NCBI GenBank assembly: GCA_947501475.1
Contig: CANMWA010000003.1
Coordinates: 248,001-312,000, forward strand
Origin: an uncultured Aquimarina sp.
GTDB lineage: Bacteria; Bacteroidota; Bacteroidia; Flavobacteriales; Flavobacteriaceae
DNA: 64,000 bases
Direction: 5' to 3'
The notes beneath the pieces were generated by a model. The model saw only the letters and a list, made by a program, of their open reading frames with translations. It ran no database searches and was not told where the DNA came from. This document shows, in pieces, positions 55,273 to 63,995 of this stretch (its first letter is position 1; each line of letters begins with the position of its first letter). The position numbers and the translations under genes were made by a program.

Positions 55273-56134
55273 GGGCAGTGTAACTTACCTTTGTTTTATG
55301 ATATCGTACCAAAAAATCATAACATACCAATTCATAAAATCGTTGTTTAGATCTAAATGCACGATTCACCAGCATGTGTATATAACTGCTTAATAGATCA
55401 TCTAATTGCATGGCGAGTTCATTATTTTCATGATACGTTTTGATCTGTTTTACAATACTGTTTATACTTTCAGTTTTGTGATCTATGATATGGTCGAGTA
55501 CTGCAATTTCGCCTTGAACTTCGCCTCCTAAAAAACTTGAGATCTTATTTTTAAGCCCTCGGTATTTTTTATCCAATTGCTTATTTAACCTTTTATCGGC
55601 ATGAAACTCTTGCTTAAACCCATGGCTATTTCTGGTAACCAAGTCTAATTTTTCTTGATTTTTGTAACCAAAACTATCTAGTAAACGATCTATCGCTTTA
55701 AGCACGAATAAAAAGTATAATTCTTCATCTTCAATCATTGTTATGGCATCTAACAACATCATACTATCATAGAAAAATAACTTTTCAGAAACTTCAATAG
55801 TATTGTCACCATATCGCTCTATTTCTCTAATATAAGTATCTGCCTGAAGTTTATATACGATGCGTTGGTCTACATAACTTTGTAAGGCTGTATTAAACTT
55901 AAGGATCACTTCTCCTATATCTTGTACATCACACAAATGAAATCGTATTCTGATATGAAAATCTGGATCACCATACCGTATAAAAAACCAGGAATCTATA
56001 AGCTTTTGATGAAGTAATTGCTCGGTAAGCGGTTTTATGGCCTCGGTAAGAATTAGATCAGATGTTCTGGCGCCACAATATATTTTATAGTATAACCACT
56101 CATCCCCTAATATATATGTTCTTTTTGTATTCAT
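55247..56134 (-). CDS. LanB elimination-domain protein (SpaB_C type)
   Basis: A 295-residue protein of the thiopeptide-type bacteriocin biosynthesis/SpaB_C family. The start GDEWLYYKIYCG, WFFIRYGDPDFHIRIRF and the central DTYIREIERYG are characteristic. In class I lanthipeptide and thiopeptide systems this domain eliminates glutamate from glutamyl-Ser/Thr to give dehydroamino acids. Here it is separate from the glutamylation protein encoded 55 bases upstream. Cytoplasmic. No LanC cyclase follows. Confidence 0.88.
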   Translation of the reverse strand: MNTKRTYILGDEWLYYKIYCGARTSDLILTEAIKPLTEQLLHQKLIDSWFFIRYGDPDFHIRIRFHLCDVQDIGEVILKFNTALQSYVDQRIVYKLQADTYIREIERYGDNTIEVSEKLFFYDSMMLLDAITMIEDEELYFLFVLKAIDRLLDSFGYKNQEKLDLVTRNSHGFKQEFHADKRLNKQLDKKYRGLKNKISSFLGGEVQGEIAVLDHIIDHKTESINSIVKQIKTYHENNELAMQLDDLLSSYIHMLVNRAFRSKQRFYELVCYDFLVRYHKTKVSYTAHEKVNTIK

Positions 56135-56189
56135 TGATTACTCTTCTGTTTGAACCTTAGGTCCTATCGATTGATGATATTTTTTATTT

Positions 56190-58466
56190 TTATGCCTCAA
56201 TTTCTTGAGAAGCTTCTTTTATTTTTATCGCCTGATCCAATTTTGCTTCATTATAAAATGAGAATACAAATTGATTGGTATACCCTTTATTATTTTGATG
56301 TACTACTTCTTGTTGCTCTGTAACAGGTTTTTCTTGAGTAAACAAAAATTCTTCGAGTACAAATTCCTTTCTTTTTCTAATCGTATCTAACCACATATCT
56401 ATAACATTTTGGTTTTCCATACAGATTAGTAATGTATTATCTCCATCGATAAGTTGCACATACTTTGGTATATGGTGTTCTTTTCTCCAAATTGTAACGT
56501 TCTTAATGCTATTATCTTCTTCTTTAAGAAAAGGCAACTTTGCTGTAGTAATCTTCCAACGTGCTTTTGACAAAATAAAGTCTTTGTAAATTACCCTTGG
56601 TAAAAATTTTTGTTTTTCCAGTGCTTCACCCCAATAAAAACCTATGCCTGATCGCCCACCTTGTTTTTGCATCTCACATAAAAAATGATATACGGGTAGT
56701 GCATTGGCACTATAATTATGTGCATTGGTTAGTCTGGGAATGATCTCTTTATTCAGTCTCTTGGATCGCAACATAATTCTACCAAATCGAACAGAGATCA
56801 TAATATCATCTATATCGATCTGTTGAGAAGCTGGCAAATTAGATTTTCCTAAATAAGGGATTTCATACGATCTTATGGTAGCCCTACGAATCACATTACC
56901 CGTTCTGGATTCTGGTAAATGTATGACTTCAGACAGAATTTTTTGTTGATTCATCTCTTGCTCTAAGTCTACAATATGCTTTACATGGTCAAGTATCTCT
57001 GGATCTCCAGTAGAAAACCTACCCAATAAATTTGCTGCAGAAGATCCACCTATCGAAGATAATATCATTTTCTCTGCACCATCTACATTTGCAAGTTGCA
57101 CAATGGTAGACATGGTATCTGGTAAATCATTCCAATTAAGGTCGAATGATTCTACATCTTGATCTTCTAATGCTAGCGTATACGCATCCGAATCTAAATG
57201 CTGTAATTTTTTGTTTAGAAGCTCCTGTGTACGGTTCCAATTCATATTTTGCTGTGATACCGGCTGACCTGGAATAAAAAGATCATCTAAAAAAGATGTC
57301 GAATCGCTAGCATTCTGGTTTTGTAGGTATCCTATACCAACTTCGGTATCCAGAGCTGTAGCCAGAGGGATTTCTTGAGTTTCATAACGTTTTACAAAAG
57401 CATCTTTAAATCGTTGTAGATTAGTTTCTGAAGGCGCCATACTTATTCTATTAAGAAAGCTTAAGGCTCTTTTTAACTTATATCCCCAACGAATATCTAA
57501 TTGATTTGATAGTGTTTTAGTATACAAATCGGTTTGAAAAAGATACTTTAATTCAAAAGGAGTTTCTAATGAAGCAATTCGCTTACTCATATCCAGGTAG
57601 TCTTGAGCTGTATTGCCCAATCCCTGATCTATTTGATCAAGAAACTTTTTATAATGCTCGATTTCTATTAGAATAGCTTCTGTACCTTTCAGTTTTTTTA
57701 GGCATTCTTCTACTTGCAATAAGAAACCTTCACCCGTTACCGAGGGTTCTATTTCACTCACCAATATTTGATTATCTATCAATTCATCGATAAAAGCTTC
57801 GGCTTCTTCAAAAGTAATATCTTCGTCTACTAACAACAAAGCTAATGCTTTGGTGTTTTTCCCAGATTTTGCAGCCTCTATAATGCTTTCTAAATAGGTG
57901 GCATATCCAACTGCTTCTATAGAGTGCTCACGCCTGTTATGCTGATTGTATCTATATTCTATATATCGATACTGATTTCCAATTCTATATAAACTATTAT
58001 TAGGAAACCATAATAGCTGTTTTTTGATATGTTCTTCTTTGGCCAGTTTTTGAGAAAAAGCCACTAAAAAATTCATATCAAACCGTGTTTGCCTTTGATG
58101 CTTCTTATAATCTGCTAATTCGATAGTAGTTGTCTCTGAAAACTCTCCAATACTGCAACCTGCAAATATCCCAAAAGGAGTGCATCGAGAACTCATACGA
58201 GAAAGGTACTTAAGCATAGAACCTTCAAGGCGTTTACACTTCTTTTCGTCTTTTATTTGTCCAGACAACCATTTCTCGATTTCATCATAAAGTTCTGGTG
58301 ATGCCAGAAAAATTGCTTCTTTTACGATTTTATCTTTCCAAACTTCTACAAATTTTTGTTTTGGAATTGTTTTCTCCTTGGTTAACTGATTATAAAAGGC
58401 CATTGATAAAAGTGGAGTCCTAAGGCAAAATCTGTTAAAAAAGGTATATGGGTTTTTTACTTTCAA
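56190..58466 (-). CDS. Lantibiotic dehydratase, glutamylation-domain protein (LanB N-terminal type)
   Basis: A 758-residue protein covering the N-terminal domain of LanB dehydratases: NPYTFFNRFCLRTPLLSM, then YLSRMSSRCTPFGIFAGCS, TRFDMNFL, and RFGRIMLRSKRLNKEIIPRL further on. These proteins use glutamyl-tRNA to glutamylate Ser/Thr in precursor peptides. The initiator is a TTG at 58464-58466, because a stop lies in frame upstream and the next ATG is 22 codons in. It opens the operon with the elimination protein and regulator 7. Confidence 0.88.
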   Translation of the reverse strand: MKVKNPYTFFNRFCLRTPLLSMAFYNQLTKEKTIPKQKFVEVWKDKIVKEAIFLASPELYDEIEKWLSGQIKDEKKCKRLEGSMLKYLSRMSSRCTPFGIFAGCSIGEFSETTTIELADYKKHQRQTRFDMNFLVAFSQKLAKEEHIKKQLLWFPNNSLYRIGNQYRYIEYRYNQHNRREHSIEAVGYATYLESIIEAAKSGKNTKALALLLVDEDITFEEAEAFIDELIDNQILVSEIEPSVTGEGFLLQVEECLKKLKGTEAILIEIEHYKKFLDQIDQGLGNTAQDYLDMSKRIASLETPFELKYLFQTDLYTKTLSNQLDIRWGYKLKRALSFLNRISMAPSETNLQRFKDAFVKRYETQEIPLATALDTEVGIGYLQNQNASDSTSFLDDLFIPGQPVSQQNMNWNRTQELLNKKLQHLDSDAYTLALEDQDVESFDLNWNDLPDTMSTIVQLANVDGAEKMILSSIGGSSAANLLGRFSTGDPEILDHVKHIVDLEQEMNQQKILSEVIHLPESRTGNVIRRATIRSYEIPYLGKSNLPASQQIDIDDIMISVRFGRIMLRSKRLNKEIIPRLTNAHNYSANALPVYHFLCEMQKQGGRSGIGFYWGEALEKQKFLPRVIYKDFILSKARWKITTAKLPFLKEEDNSIKNVTIWRKEHHIPKYVQLIDGDNTLLICMENQNVIDMWLDTIRKRKEFVLEEFLFTQEKPVTEQQEVVHQNNKGYTNQFVFSFYNEAKLDQAIKIKEASQEIEA

Positions 58467-58604
58467 AGGGTATATATCTTATGCTATGGTTAATTAATAG
58501 AGTATAAAGATACAGTTTTCTGTTTTTAAGGTCATTTTAAATCGGCTTAATCACAAGTATCTGATAATCAATTACTTATTTGTTTTTTAACTAGTCTGAA
58601 TTCC

Positions 58605-58634
58605 GTGAATCACCGCCGTGTTTTCATGAATCAC
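58605..58634. promoter_or_regulatory. Two direct TGAATCAC repeats 21 bases apart
   Basis: GTGAATCAC at 58605-58613 and ATGAATCAC at 58626-58634, a 21-base spacing equal to two helical turns, as in AraC-type half-sites. They lie 13 bases upstream of the -33 element at 58647 and about 140-165 bases before the dehydratase gene on the other strand. Confidence 0.5.
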
Positions 58635-58646
58635 GACCTAATACAC

Positions 58647-58678
58647 TTGTTTTTGGGGGTATAACAAAGGTATATTTG
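58647..58678 (+). promoter_or_regulatory. Promoter of the HTH gene at 58833
   Basis: TTG at 58647, a 21-base spacer, and TATATTTG at 58671-58678. The leader to 58833 is about 150 bases long and includes a possible 16-codon frame at 58732. Confidence 0.6.
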
Positions 58679-58832
58679 ATCTCATCAAAAAACAAACAGT
58701 CACTATAATCACAACCACTAAACTTACTATTATGACACACACTTTTATCAGATTTTATTTTAGAGCATATAAAATTTATTAACTGATCATTTATCAATCC
58801 ATTTCTGAATTCAGTTTAAAAAACGAACAGTC

Positions 58833-59147
58833 ATGAATATCATCATCAAACAAATAGAGCTTATCCAAAGAATTGATCAATTGATCCGCCTTAAGGCTAC
58901 TGGAACTGCTATCGAACTAGCTTCAAAATTAGGAATCTCAAGAGCTAAGTTATATAGGGTTATAGATACTATGAAAGAGTTAAACGCTCCCGTTGAGTAT
59001 GATTTTACTTCGCAAAGCTTTGTGTATGCTAGAGCAGTAGGTTTTAGGTTTGGGTTTTATGTAAAAGACATTAATACTATCGACATATCAACCATAGAAA
59101 AAGAGATGTATGCTCAAAAAACGACCTCTTTGTTAGAAGTTTCATAA
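58833..59147 (+). CDS. Small HTH DNA-binding protein, paralogue of 44254-44526
   Basis: A 104-residue protein. The HTH (ELASKLGISRAKLYRVIDTM) is followed by a beta wing (VEYDFTSQSFVYARAVGFRFGF) and a polar C-terminal tail longer than in the paralogue at 44254. It is divergent from the dehydratase operon. Its promoter lies directly downstream of the paired TGAATCAC sites, so it may be a target of one of the AraC-type regulators. Confidence 0.72.
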   Translation: MNIIIKQIELIQRIDQLIRLKATGTAIELASKLGISRAKLYRVIDTMKELNAPVEYDFTSQSFVYARAVGFRFGFYVKDINTIDISTIEKEMYAQKTTSLLEVS

Positions 59148-59234
59148 CAAAGCAATACCTAATTACACTATTATGATAAGTAAAAAGGAATACAAACAAA
59201 TTTTAAAAAACAATTAATCAACACATATATTCTT

Positions 59235-59405
59235 ATGTTTTATCTCTCATTACTCCCCGTTGTTTTAGGTAGTTTATATTATATAAACAAACAAAATAAA
59301 ATTGAAAAAGCAATTAAAATTACCCTAGCTATCTTATCAATAGCTATGATTGCTCTGGTGTTAATAGAATTTACATCCAAAGTATTTATGCCTATATCTA
59401 ACTAA
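59235..59405 (+). CDS. Tiny two-segment membrane protein
   Basis: A 56-residue frame, MFYLSLLPVVLGSLYYINKQ, a Lys-rich turn, then a second hydrophobic segment (ITLAILSIAMIALVLIEF). It would form a membrane hairpin with a cytoplasmic or periplasmic basic loop. It lies 87 bases after the HTH gene. Small membrane proteins beside bacteriocin genes are often immunity factors, but there is no direct evidence here and the frame could be fortuitous. Confidence 0.5.
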   Translation: MFYLSLLPVVLGSLYYINKQNKIEKAIKITLAILSIAMIALVLIEFTSKVFMPISN

Positions 59406-59499
59406 TATTATGATTACAACAGTTATAGGTTTTGTGTGAAAAAAAGAAAGAAGTACAGTTTTGACTGTAAAAGTAGTGGTGTTGTGTTAAGAAATTTTT

Positions 59500-59643
59500 A
59501 AGGTCTAATGACAGACCTTTATCCTCGAATAGGTTTTTCATCAATCGCCTTTAGAGGATAAAAAATTGACCGATTAGGTTAATAAGTTGAGTTTAGTGAG
59601 TTTAGATTTCCCCTAAGGTTAACATATAAACCTTAGGGGGAAA
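59500..59643 (+). other. Hairpin-rich leader before the gene at 59671
   Basis: Three successive inverted repeats: AAGGTCT/AGACCTT (59500-59519), TTTATCCTC/GAGGATAAA (59518-59562), TTTCCCCTAAGG/CCTTAGGGGGAAA (59607-59643). The last is not followed by a U-run on either strand. It could be a structured leader or a small RNA. The rest of 59406-59670 shows nothing recognisable. Confidence 0.4.
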
Positions 59644-59670
59644 TTTATTAAAAGAAAAACCTTTAGAAAA

Positions 59671-60147
59671 ATGAAAAATGAAAAAAAAATACTTTATGAT
59701 ATTTTAAAAAACTTTAATGGGATGGGTAAAATTGAAGCTTATAATATTACTCATAAATTAGAAACAGCATTGTTCTATGCCTCTAGTCCTATCAAAATTG
59801 AAAACCTAGAACAATTCATCACCTCAGACTATAATCAAAATGATGATATAGATCCGTTTCATTTCACCATTTTACCTAATGGTAATTTTTGTGAGTTTGT
59901 AGGTTGTAGTGATTGGCTACATATATATAAAGAAAATAAAGCAATATTACCCAATTGGCCAATATTTGAAACCTACTATTTTAAAACTAAATATGCTCCT
60001 CTAGACCTAAAAAAGTTATCAAAGAAAAAACTATTAATGGAGGTTAAAAACAAACCTGAAGAAATAAAGATCATAGATTTTTTAACGAAACATAGCGTGG
60101 GTAAAAAAGATATTATTTCTAATAGGTTATTAATTTTAGATCTATAA
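59671..60147 (+). CDS. Protein of unknown function
   Basis: A 158-residue, soluble, lysine-rich protein with no signal peptide (MKNEKKILYDILKNFNGMGK start). The middle, DIDPFHFTILPNGNFCEFVG, is rich in aromatics and has two cysteines. I recognise no family. It stands behind a hairpin-rich leader and ends 38 bases before recX. Confidence 0.5.
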   Translation: MKNEKKILYDILKNFNGMGKIEAYNITHKLETALFYASSPIKIENLEQFITSDYNQNDDIDPFHFTILPNGNFCEFVGCSDWLHIYKENKAILPNWPIFETYYFKTKYAPLDLKKLSKKKLLMEVKNKPEEIKIIDFLTKHSVGKKDIISNRLLILDL

Positions 60148-60185
60148 TTGATTTTAAAATAATAAACCAATGTACATTTGTGTAG

Positions 60186-60671
60186 ATGTACAACAATTTA
60201 CCTAGATCTATAACCCTAGCCGAGGCCATAAAAAAAATGGAGCGTTATTGTGCATACCAAGAAAGGTGCCATAAGGAAGTAGAAAGTAAGCTTAACACTA
60301 TGAAACTTATACCCGAGGCTAGAGAAAAAATTATCTTGCATCTTCTCGAACATAATTTTCTTAACGAAGAACGTTTTGCCAAAAGCTTTGCAAGAGGAAA
60401 GTTTAATATTAAAAAATGGGGCAAGCAGCGAATCACTCGCGAATTAAAATACAAAGGCATCTCTGCTTATAATATCAAAACAGCTCTTAACGAAATATCT
60501 AATAAACAATATCTAGAAACTTTTCATCAACTTGCTGAGAGAAAATCTAGTACTATACGAGAGGACAACAAAAATAAAAAACGTAAAAAACTTACAGATT
60601 ATTTACTATATCGAGGCTGGGAGACTAGTCTTGTATATGAAAAAGTAAATGAGTTAGTCCCTTTTAATTAA
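60186..60671 (+). CDS. recX: Regulatory protein RecX
   Basis: A 161-residue all-helical protein made of three-helix repeats, seen as AIKKMERYCAYQERCHKEVESKL, then LEHNFLNEERFAKSFARGKF and KWGKQRITRELKYKGIS. RecX binds RecA filaments and limits their activity. recA is not in the window. Its end overlaps the stop of the convergent cupin gene by eight bases. Confidence 0.9.
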   Translation: MYNNLPRSITLAEAIKKMERYCAYQERCHKEVESKLNTMKLIPEAREKIILHLLEHNFLNEERFAKSFARGKFNIKKWGKQRITRELKYKGISAYNIKTALNEISNKQYLETFHQLAERKSSTIREDNKNKKRKKLTDYLLYRGWETSLVYEKVNELVPFN

Positions 60672-61533
60672 AACCGTTTTCCTTATTTGTTCTTTGTATA
60701 GCTTTATTATTTTTATAATCCATCCATTTTTGACCTCTTAACTTACGCATAAGATTATCAAAATGACGCATAACAAAAACATTATAAACTGCAGTAGAAA
60801 AATTCTTTACCCCTCTAGAAGTAGATCTAATACTCATTGAAAATCCTGGAGTCAAATAAGTCATTTGATGCCAATACCCTTCTGGCATATATAAGGTTTC
60901 TCCGTGTTTCAAATTTGTAATATATCCTTTGGCATGTTGCAAAGCTGGCCATTGATCAAAATCTGGGTTCATGAAATCTATATCCTGATGGGCGATTAAT
61001 GCATGTGGTACCTTATATAAATACTTGGTTTCTGAAGGAGGAAATAATATACATTGCTTTTCTCCATGAAAATGAAAATGAAGAATATTTCCCAAATCTA
61101 TATCATAGTGCATAAATACCTTAGAACCACCACCGCCAAAAAACAAATATGGCATTTTTTTTAAAAATTTTAATCCAATATCAGGATATTTAAAGTCCTG
61201 TTGTAATGCTGGCACTTCTTTGAGTAAGTTGTATAAAAAAATTCTATAGTTTGTAGATTTTTTGTTGAGTAGTGCAATATACTCGCTCATTTTCATAGCC
61301 GTATGAGGCTCATTGAACTTCCGTTTATGGCTAAATGGGCGATCATCATACAAAGGAACAGTTTTATCACCCGCCAATTGATCAATATAACAAAGATCCC
61401 ATTTCTTATATGCTGGCCAATCTACAATCAATCGTTCGATTACAAGTGGTTTTTGTAATGCAACATATTGTTTAAGAAACTTCTCTTTGGTAATTGTTTT
61501 TACCCTTGGTATTTGTTCTAAATCTAATTTCAC
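60664..61533 (-). CDS. Cupin-8/JmjC-like iron(II)/2-oxoglutarate oxygenase
   Basis: A 289-residue protein starting at GTG. The N-terminal FLKQYVALQKPLVIERLI segment and the metal-binding HYD (in VFMHYDIDLGNILHFHFHG) with a distal His in GETLYMPEGYWHQM fit cupin_8/JmjC hydroxylases. These hydroxylate proteins or small substrates using iron and 2-oxoglutarate. The substrate is unknown. Convergent with recX. Confidence 0.85.
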   Translation of the reverse strand: MKLDLEQIPRVKTITKEKFLKQYVALQKPLVIERLIVDWPAYKKWDLCYIDQLAGDKTVPLYDDRPFSHKRKFNEPHTAMKMSEYIALLNKKSTNYRIFLYNLLKEVPALQQDFKYPDIGLKFLKKMPYLFFGGGGSKVFMHYDIDLGNILHFHFHGEKQCILFPPSETKYLYKVPHALIAHQDIDFMNPDFDQWPALQHAKGYITNLKHGETLYMPEGYWHQMTYLTPGFSMSIRSTSRGVKNFSTAVYNVFVMRHFDNLMRKLRGQKWMDYKNNKAIQRTNKENGFN

Positions 61534-61662
61534 CTGATATAATATAGGTCACAAAACTAATTTGCTTCCTGCCAAAATAAGTATACACAAGTTCATCAAA
61601 TGATAAACTTGGTAGACAATAAGTAATGCATAATCTTTATAATTTAATAGATTATTATTATT

Positions 61663-62766
61663 TTATTTATCTGCTATAACACCTTTTGACTTCTGTTTAG
61701 CAGTTTCATTTTTTTCGATAGTATGATCTGGTCTTGACCACTTGGGTTTTTCTCCCAAAGATTCAAATTTTGAATCTTTTGCTTCGACTGTTTCAGGTTG
61801 CGCTTTTTTAACAAACGGTTTCTGAGGTGTAAGCCCCAACAATCTAAACATATCCATATCTTCATGTACATCTGGATTAGGTGTGGTTAGCAATTTATCT
61901 CCCGCAAAAATAGAATTTGCACCTGCAAAGAAACACATCGCTTGTCCTTCTCTGCTCATGTCTGTTCTTCCTGCTGATAGTCGCACCTGCGTTTTTGGCA
62001 TAATAATTCGGGTAGTGGCTACCATTCTAATCATTTCCCAAATTGCTACTGGTTTTTCTTCTTCCATCGGCGTACCTTCAACAGCAACTAGTGCATTGAT
62101 TGGCACAGATTCTGGTTGTGGATTAAGTTTTGATAAGGCTACTAACATCCCTGCACGATCTTCAACCTCTTCACCCATACCAATAATACCACCACTACAA
62201 ACTGTTACATTGGTTTTACGTACATTATCTATAGTCTGCAAACGATCTTCGTACCCTCGTGTAGAAATAACTTCTTTATAATATTCTTCTGAAGTATCTA
62301 GGTTATGGTTATACGCATATAACCCAGCTTCAGCAAGGCGTTTTGCTTGGTTTTCGGTAATCATCCCTAGTGTACAACATACTTCCATATCAAGTTTGTT
62401 AATGGTTCTAACCATTTCCAACACATCTTCAAATTCTTGTCCATCTTTTACATTACGCCATGCAGCTCCCATACATACTCTAGAACTACCAGAGGATTTT
62501 GCTCTCAATGCTTGCGCTTTAACTTGTTGTACGCTCATTAAATCATTCCCTTCGATATCGGTATGATATCTTGCCGCTTGTGGACAATAACCACAGTCTT
62601 CTGGGCATCCACCTGTTTTTATAGATAACAATGTAGATACTTGTACTGTATTTGGATCGTGATACTCACGATGAATCGTTGCCGCCCTATACAGCAAATC
62701 CATCATTGGTAAATTATAAATATCCAAAATCTCTTGCTTTGTCCAATCGTGTCTTATATCGCTCAT
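61663..62766 (-). CDS. bioB: Biotin synthase
   Basis: Radical SAM enzyme inserting sulfur into dethiobiotin. The cluster motif is GGCPEDCGYC and the conserved ARYH/YNHNLDTS segments follow. A C-terminal Lys/Glu-rich tail of about 30 residues brings it to 367, a little longer than E. coli BioB. It lies 62 bases downstream of a ketoacyl synthase gene on the same strand, the flavobacterial biotin arrangement. Confidence 0.96.
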   Translation of the reverse strand: MSDIRHDWTKQEILDIYNLPMMDLLYRAATIHREYHDPNTVQVSTLLSIKTGGCPEDCGYCPQAARYHTDIEGNDLMSVQQVKAQALRAKSSGSSRVCMGAAWRNVKDGQEFEDVLEMVRTINKLDMEVCCTLGMITENQAKRLAEAGLYAYNHNLDTSEEYYKEVISTRGYEDRLQTIDNVRKTNVTVCSGGIIGMGEEVEDRAGMLVALSKLNPQPESVPINALVAVEGTPMEEEKPVAIWEMIRMVATTRIIMPKTQVRLSAGRTDMSREGQAMCFFAGANSIFAGDKLLTTPNPDVHEDMDMFRLLGLTPQKPFVKKAQPETVEAKDSKFESLGEKPKWSRPDHTIEKNETAKQKSKGVIADK

Positions 62767-62828
62767 AAATATGGTGTGTGAGTGTTCAAAAATAATTGTT
62801 TAAAATCAAAAAACGCAATTTAGAAACA

Positions 62829-63995
62829 TCAAATTGATGGTTTTTCTAATAGAATGCTTACCGCATTTCCGCCAAAGCCTACTGCATTGACCATAATTTT
62901 GTTTAATTTATTAGGAATAGTAGGGTATTCTATAAAGGGTATAGGTATAAACTCTTGATGTTGTAACATCAGTATTGCTAGCTCTGTACTTAGAATTCCA
63001 CTAGCACCAAAAGTGTGGCCTATTTTCCATTTGTTTGTTGTAAGGATAGGGGAGTGATCACCAAAAATAGCTTGTATGGCATTGTATTCGGCTATATCGC
63101 CTTTTGTTGTACCTGGTGCATGCATAACAATGGCATCAACTTGATTTTTTGGTATATCTCCTAAAGCCATTTTCATAGATTTTTGAAAACAATCCGCTTT
63201 TGTTGATATCGATATATTATGTTTTAAGGGCTCTGTAGCATACCCAATACCGCTTATATATGCTAAAGCATTTTCTTTAATACCTTTTTCTAAACATGCT
63301 ACTGCAGCACCTTCACCAAGAAACATAGAGTTTTTACTCTTATTCAAGTTCATAGCTTGACAAGGGTATTCAGAATCTGTATCAGATACATAAATTTTTA
63401 ATGCTTTCATCTGTGCTATGGTAAATGGTGTTAGCGGGGATTCACTACCTCCAACCAAAAATTTGTCTGCCATACCTGATTGTAACCAAGCCACACCATT
63501 AAGTACTGAGTGTAATGCGGTAGAACACGTAATTGAGTGACTAATTTCTGGACCCTTAGTTTGTAAATCATGAGCAATCCATGATGAGATATTTCCTAAG
63601 GTGGTTGTAGGCGAACTTAGCGTAGATGATTTACCCGTTTCAAGAAATTCTTGGTGGTATTTTTCAAAAAGACGTGTTGCTCCTCTGGATGATCCTATAT
63701 TGACACCAAAATTATCATCGCCTTTCCAACCTGCAGATTGTATCGCATTTCTTGCAACAAAAACGCCAAAAAGAACTGAATCATCCAACGCTTCATAATG
63801 AGAATTTTCTTTACGCAATGTTGCTATTTCCCTCTTGGTTTCTATACAAAGTGTGGCAACTGCAGTTTTTTTATCAGCAAAATCTTCAAAAGAAATACAA
63901 TGCGATGCTTCTTTATATCTTTTCCAAATTTCTTGGGCAGAAATCCCTAATGGAGATATCGATGAAATGCCTGTTATTGATATTACTTGTTGCAA
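62829..63995 (-). CDS. Beta-ketoacyl synthase of the biotin cluster
   Basis: A 388-residue KAS II-type condensing enzyme with active-site Cys157 (ITCSTALHS), His in MHAPGTTKGD and His in WKIGHTFGASG, and a C-terminal NAVGFGGNAVSILL. Probably it makes the pimeloyl chain or a related acyl precursor of biotin, as inferred from its position before bioB. The only visible initiator is a TTG at 63993-63995; the true start may lie just beyond the window edge. Confidence 0.85.
   Translation of the reverse strand: MQQVISITGISSISPLGISAQEIWKRYKEASHCISFEDFADKKTAVATLCIETKREIATLRKENSHYEALDDSVLFGVFVARNAIQSAGWKGDDNFGVNIGSSRGATRLFEKYHQEFLETGKSSTLSSPTTTLGNISSWIAHDLQTKGPEISHSITCSTALHSVLNGVAWLQSGMADKFLVGGSESPLTPFTIAQMKALKIYVSDTDSEYPCQAMNLNKSKNSMFLGEGAAVACLEKGIKENALAYISGIGYATEPLKHNISISTKADCFQKSMKMALGDIPKNQVDAIVMHAPGTTKGDIAEYNAIQAIFGDHSPILTTNKWKIGHTFGASGILSTELAILMLQHQEFIPIPFIEYPTIPNKLNKIMVNAVGFGGNAVSILLEKPSI

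Noticed and set aside
59173..59217. A 14-codon frame before the tiny membrane protein
   Set aside because: It is too short and shows no leader motif or conservation signal.
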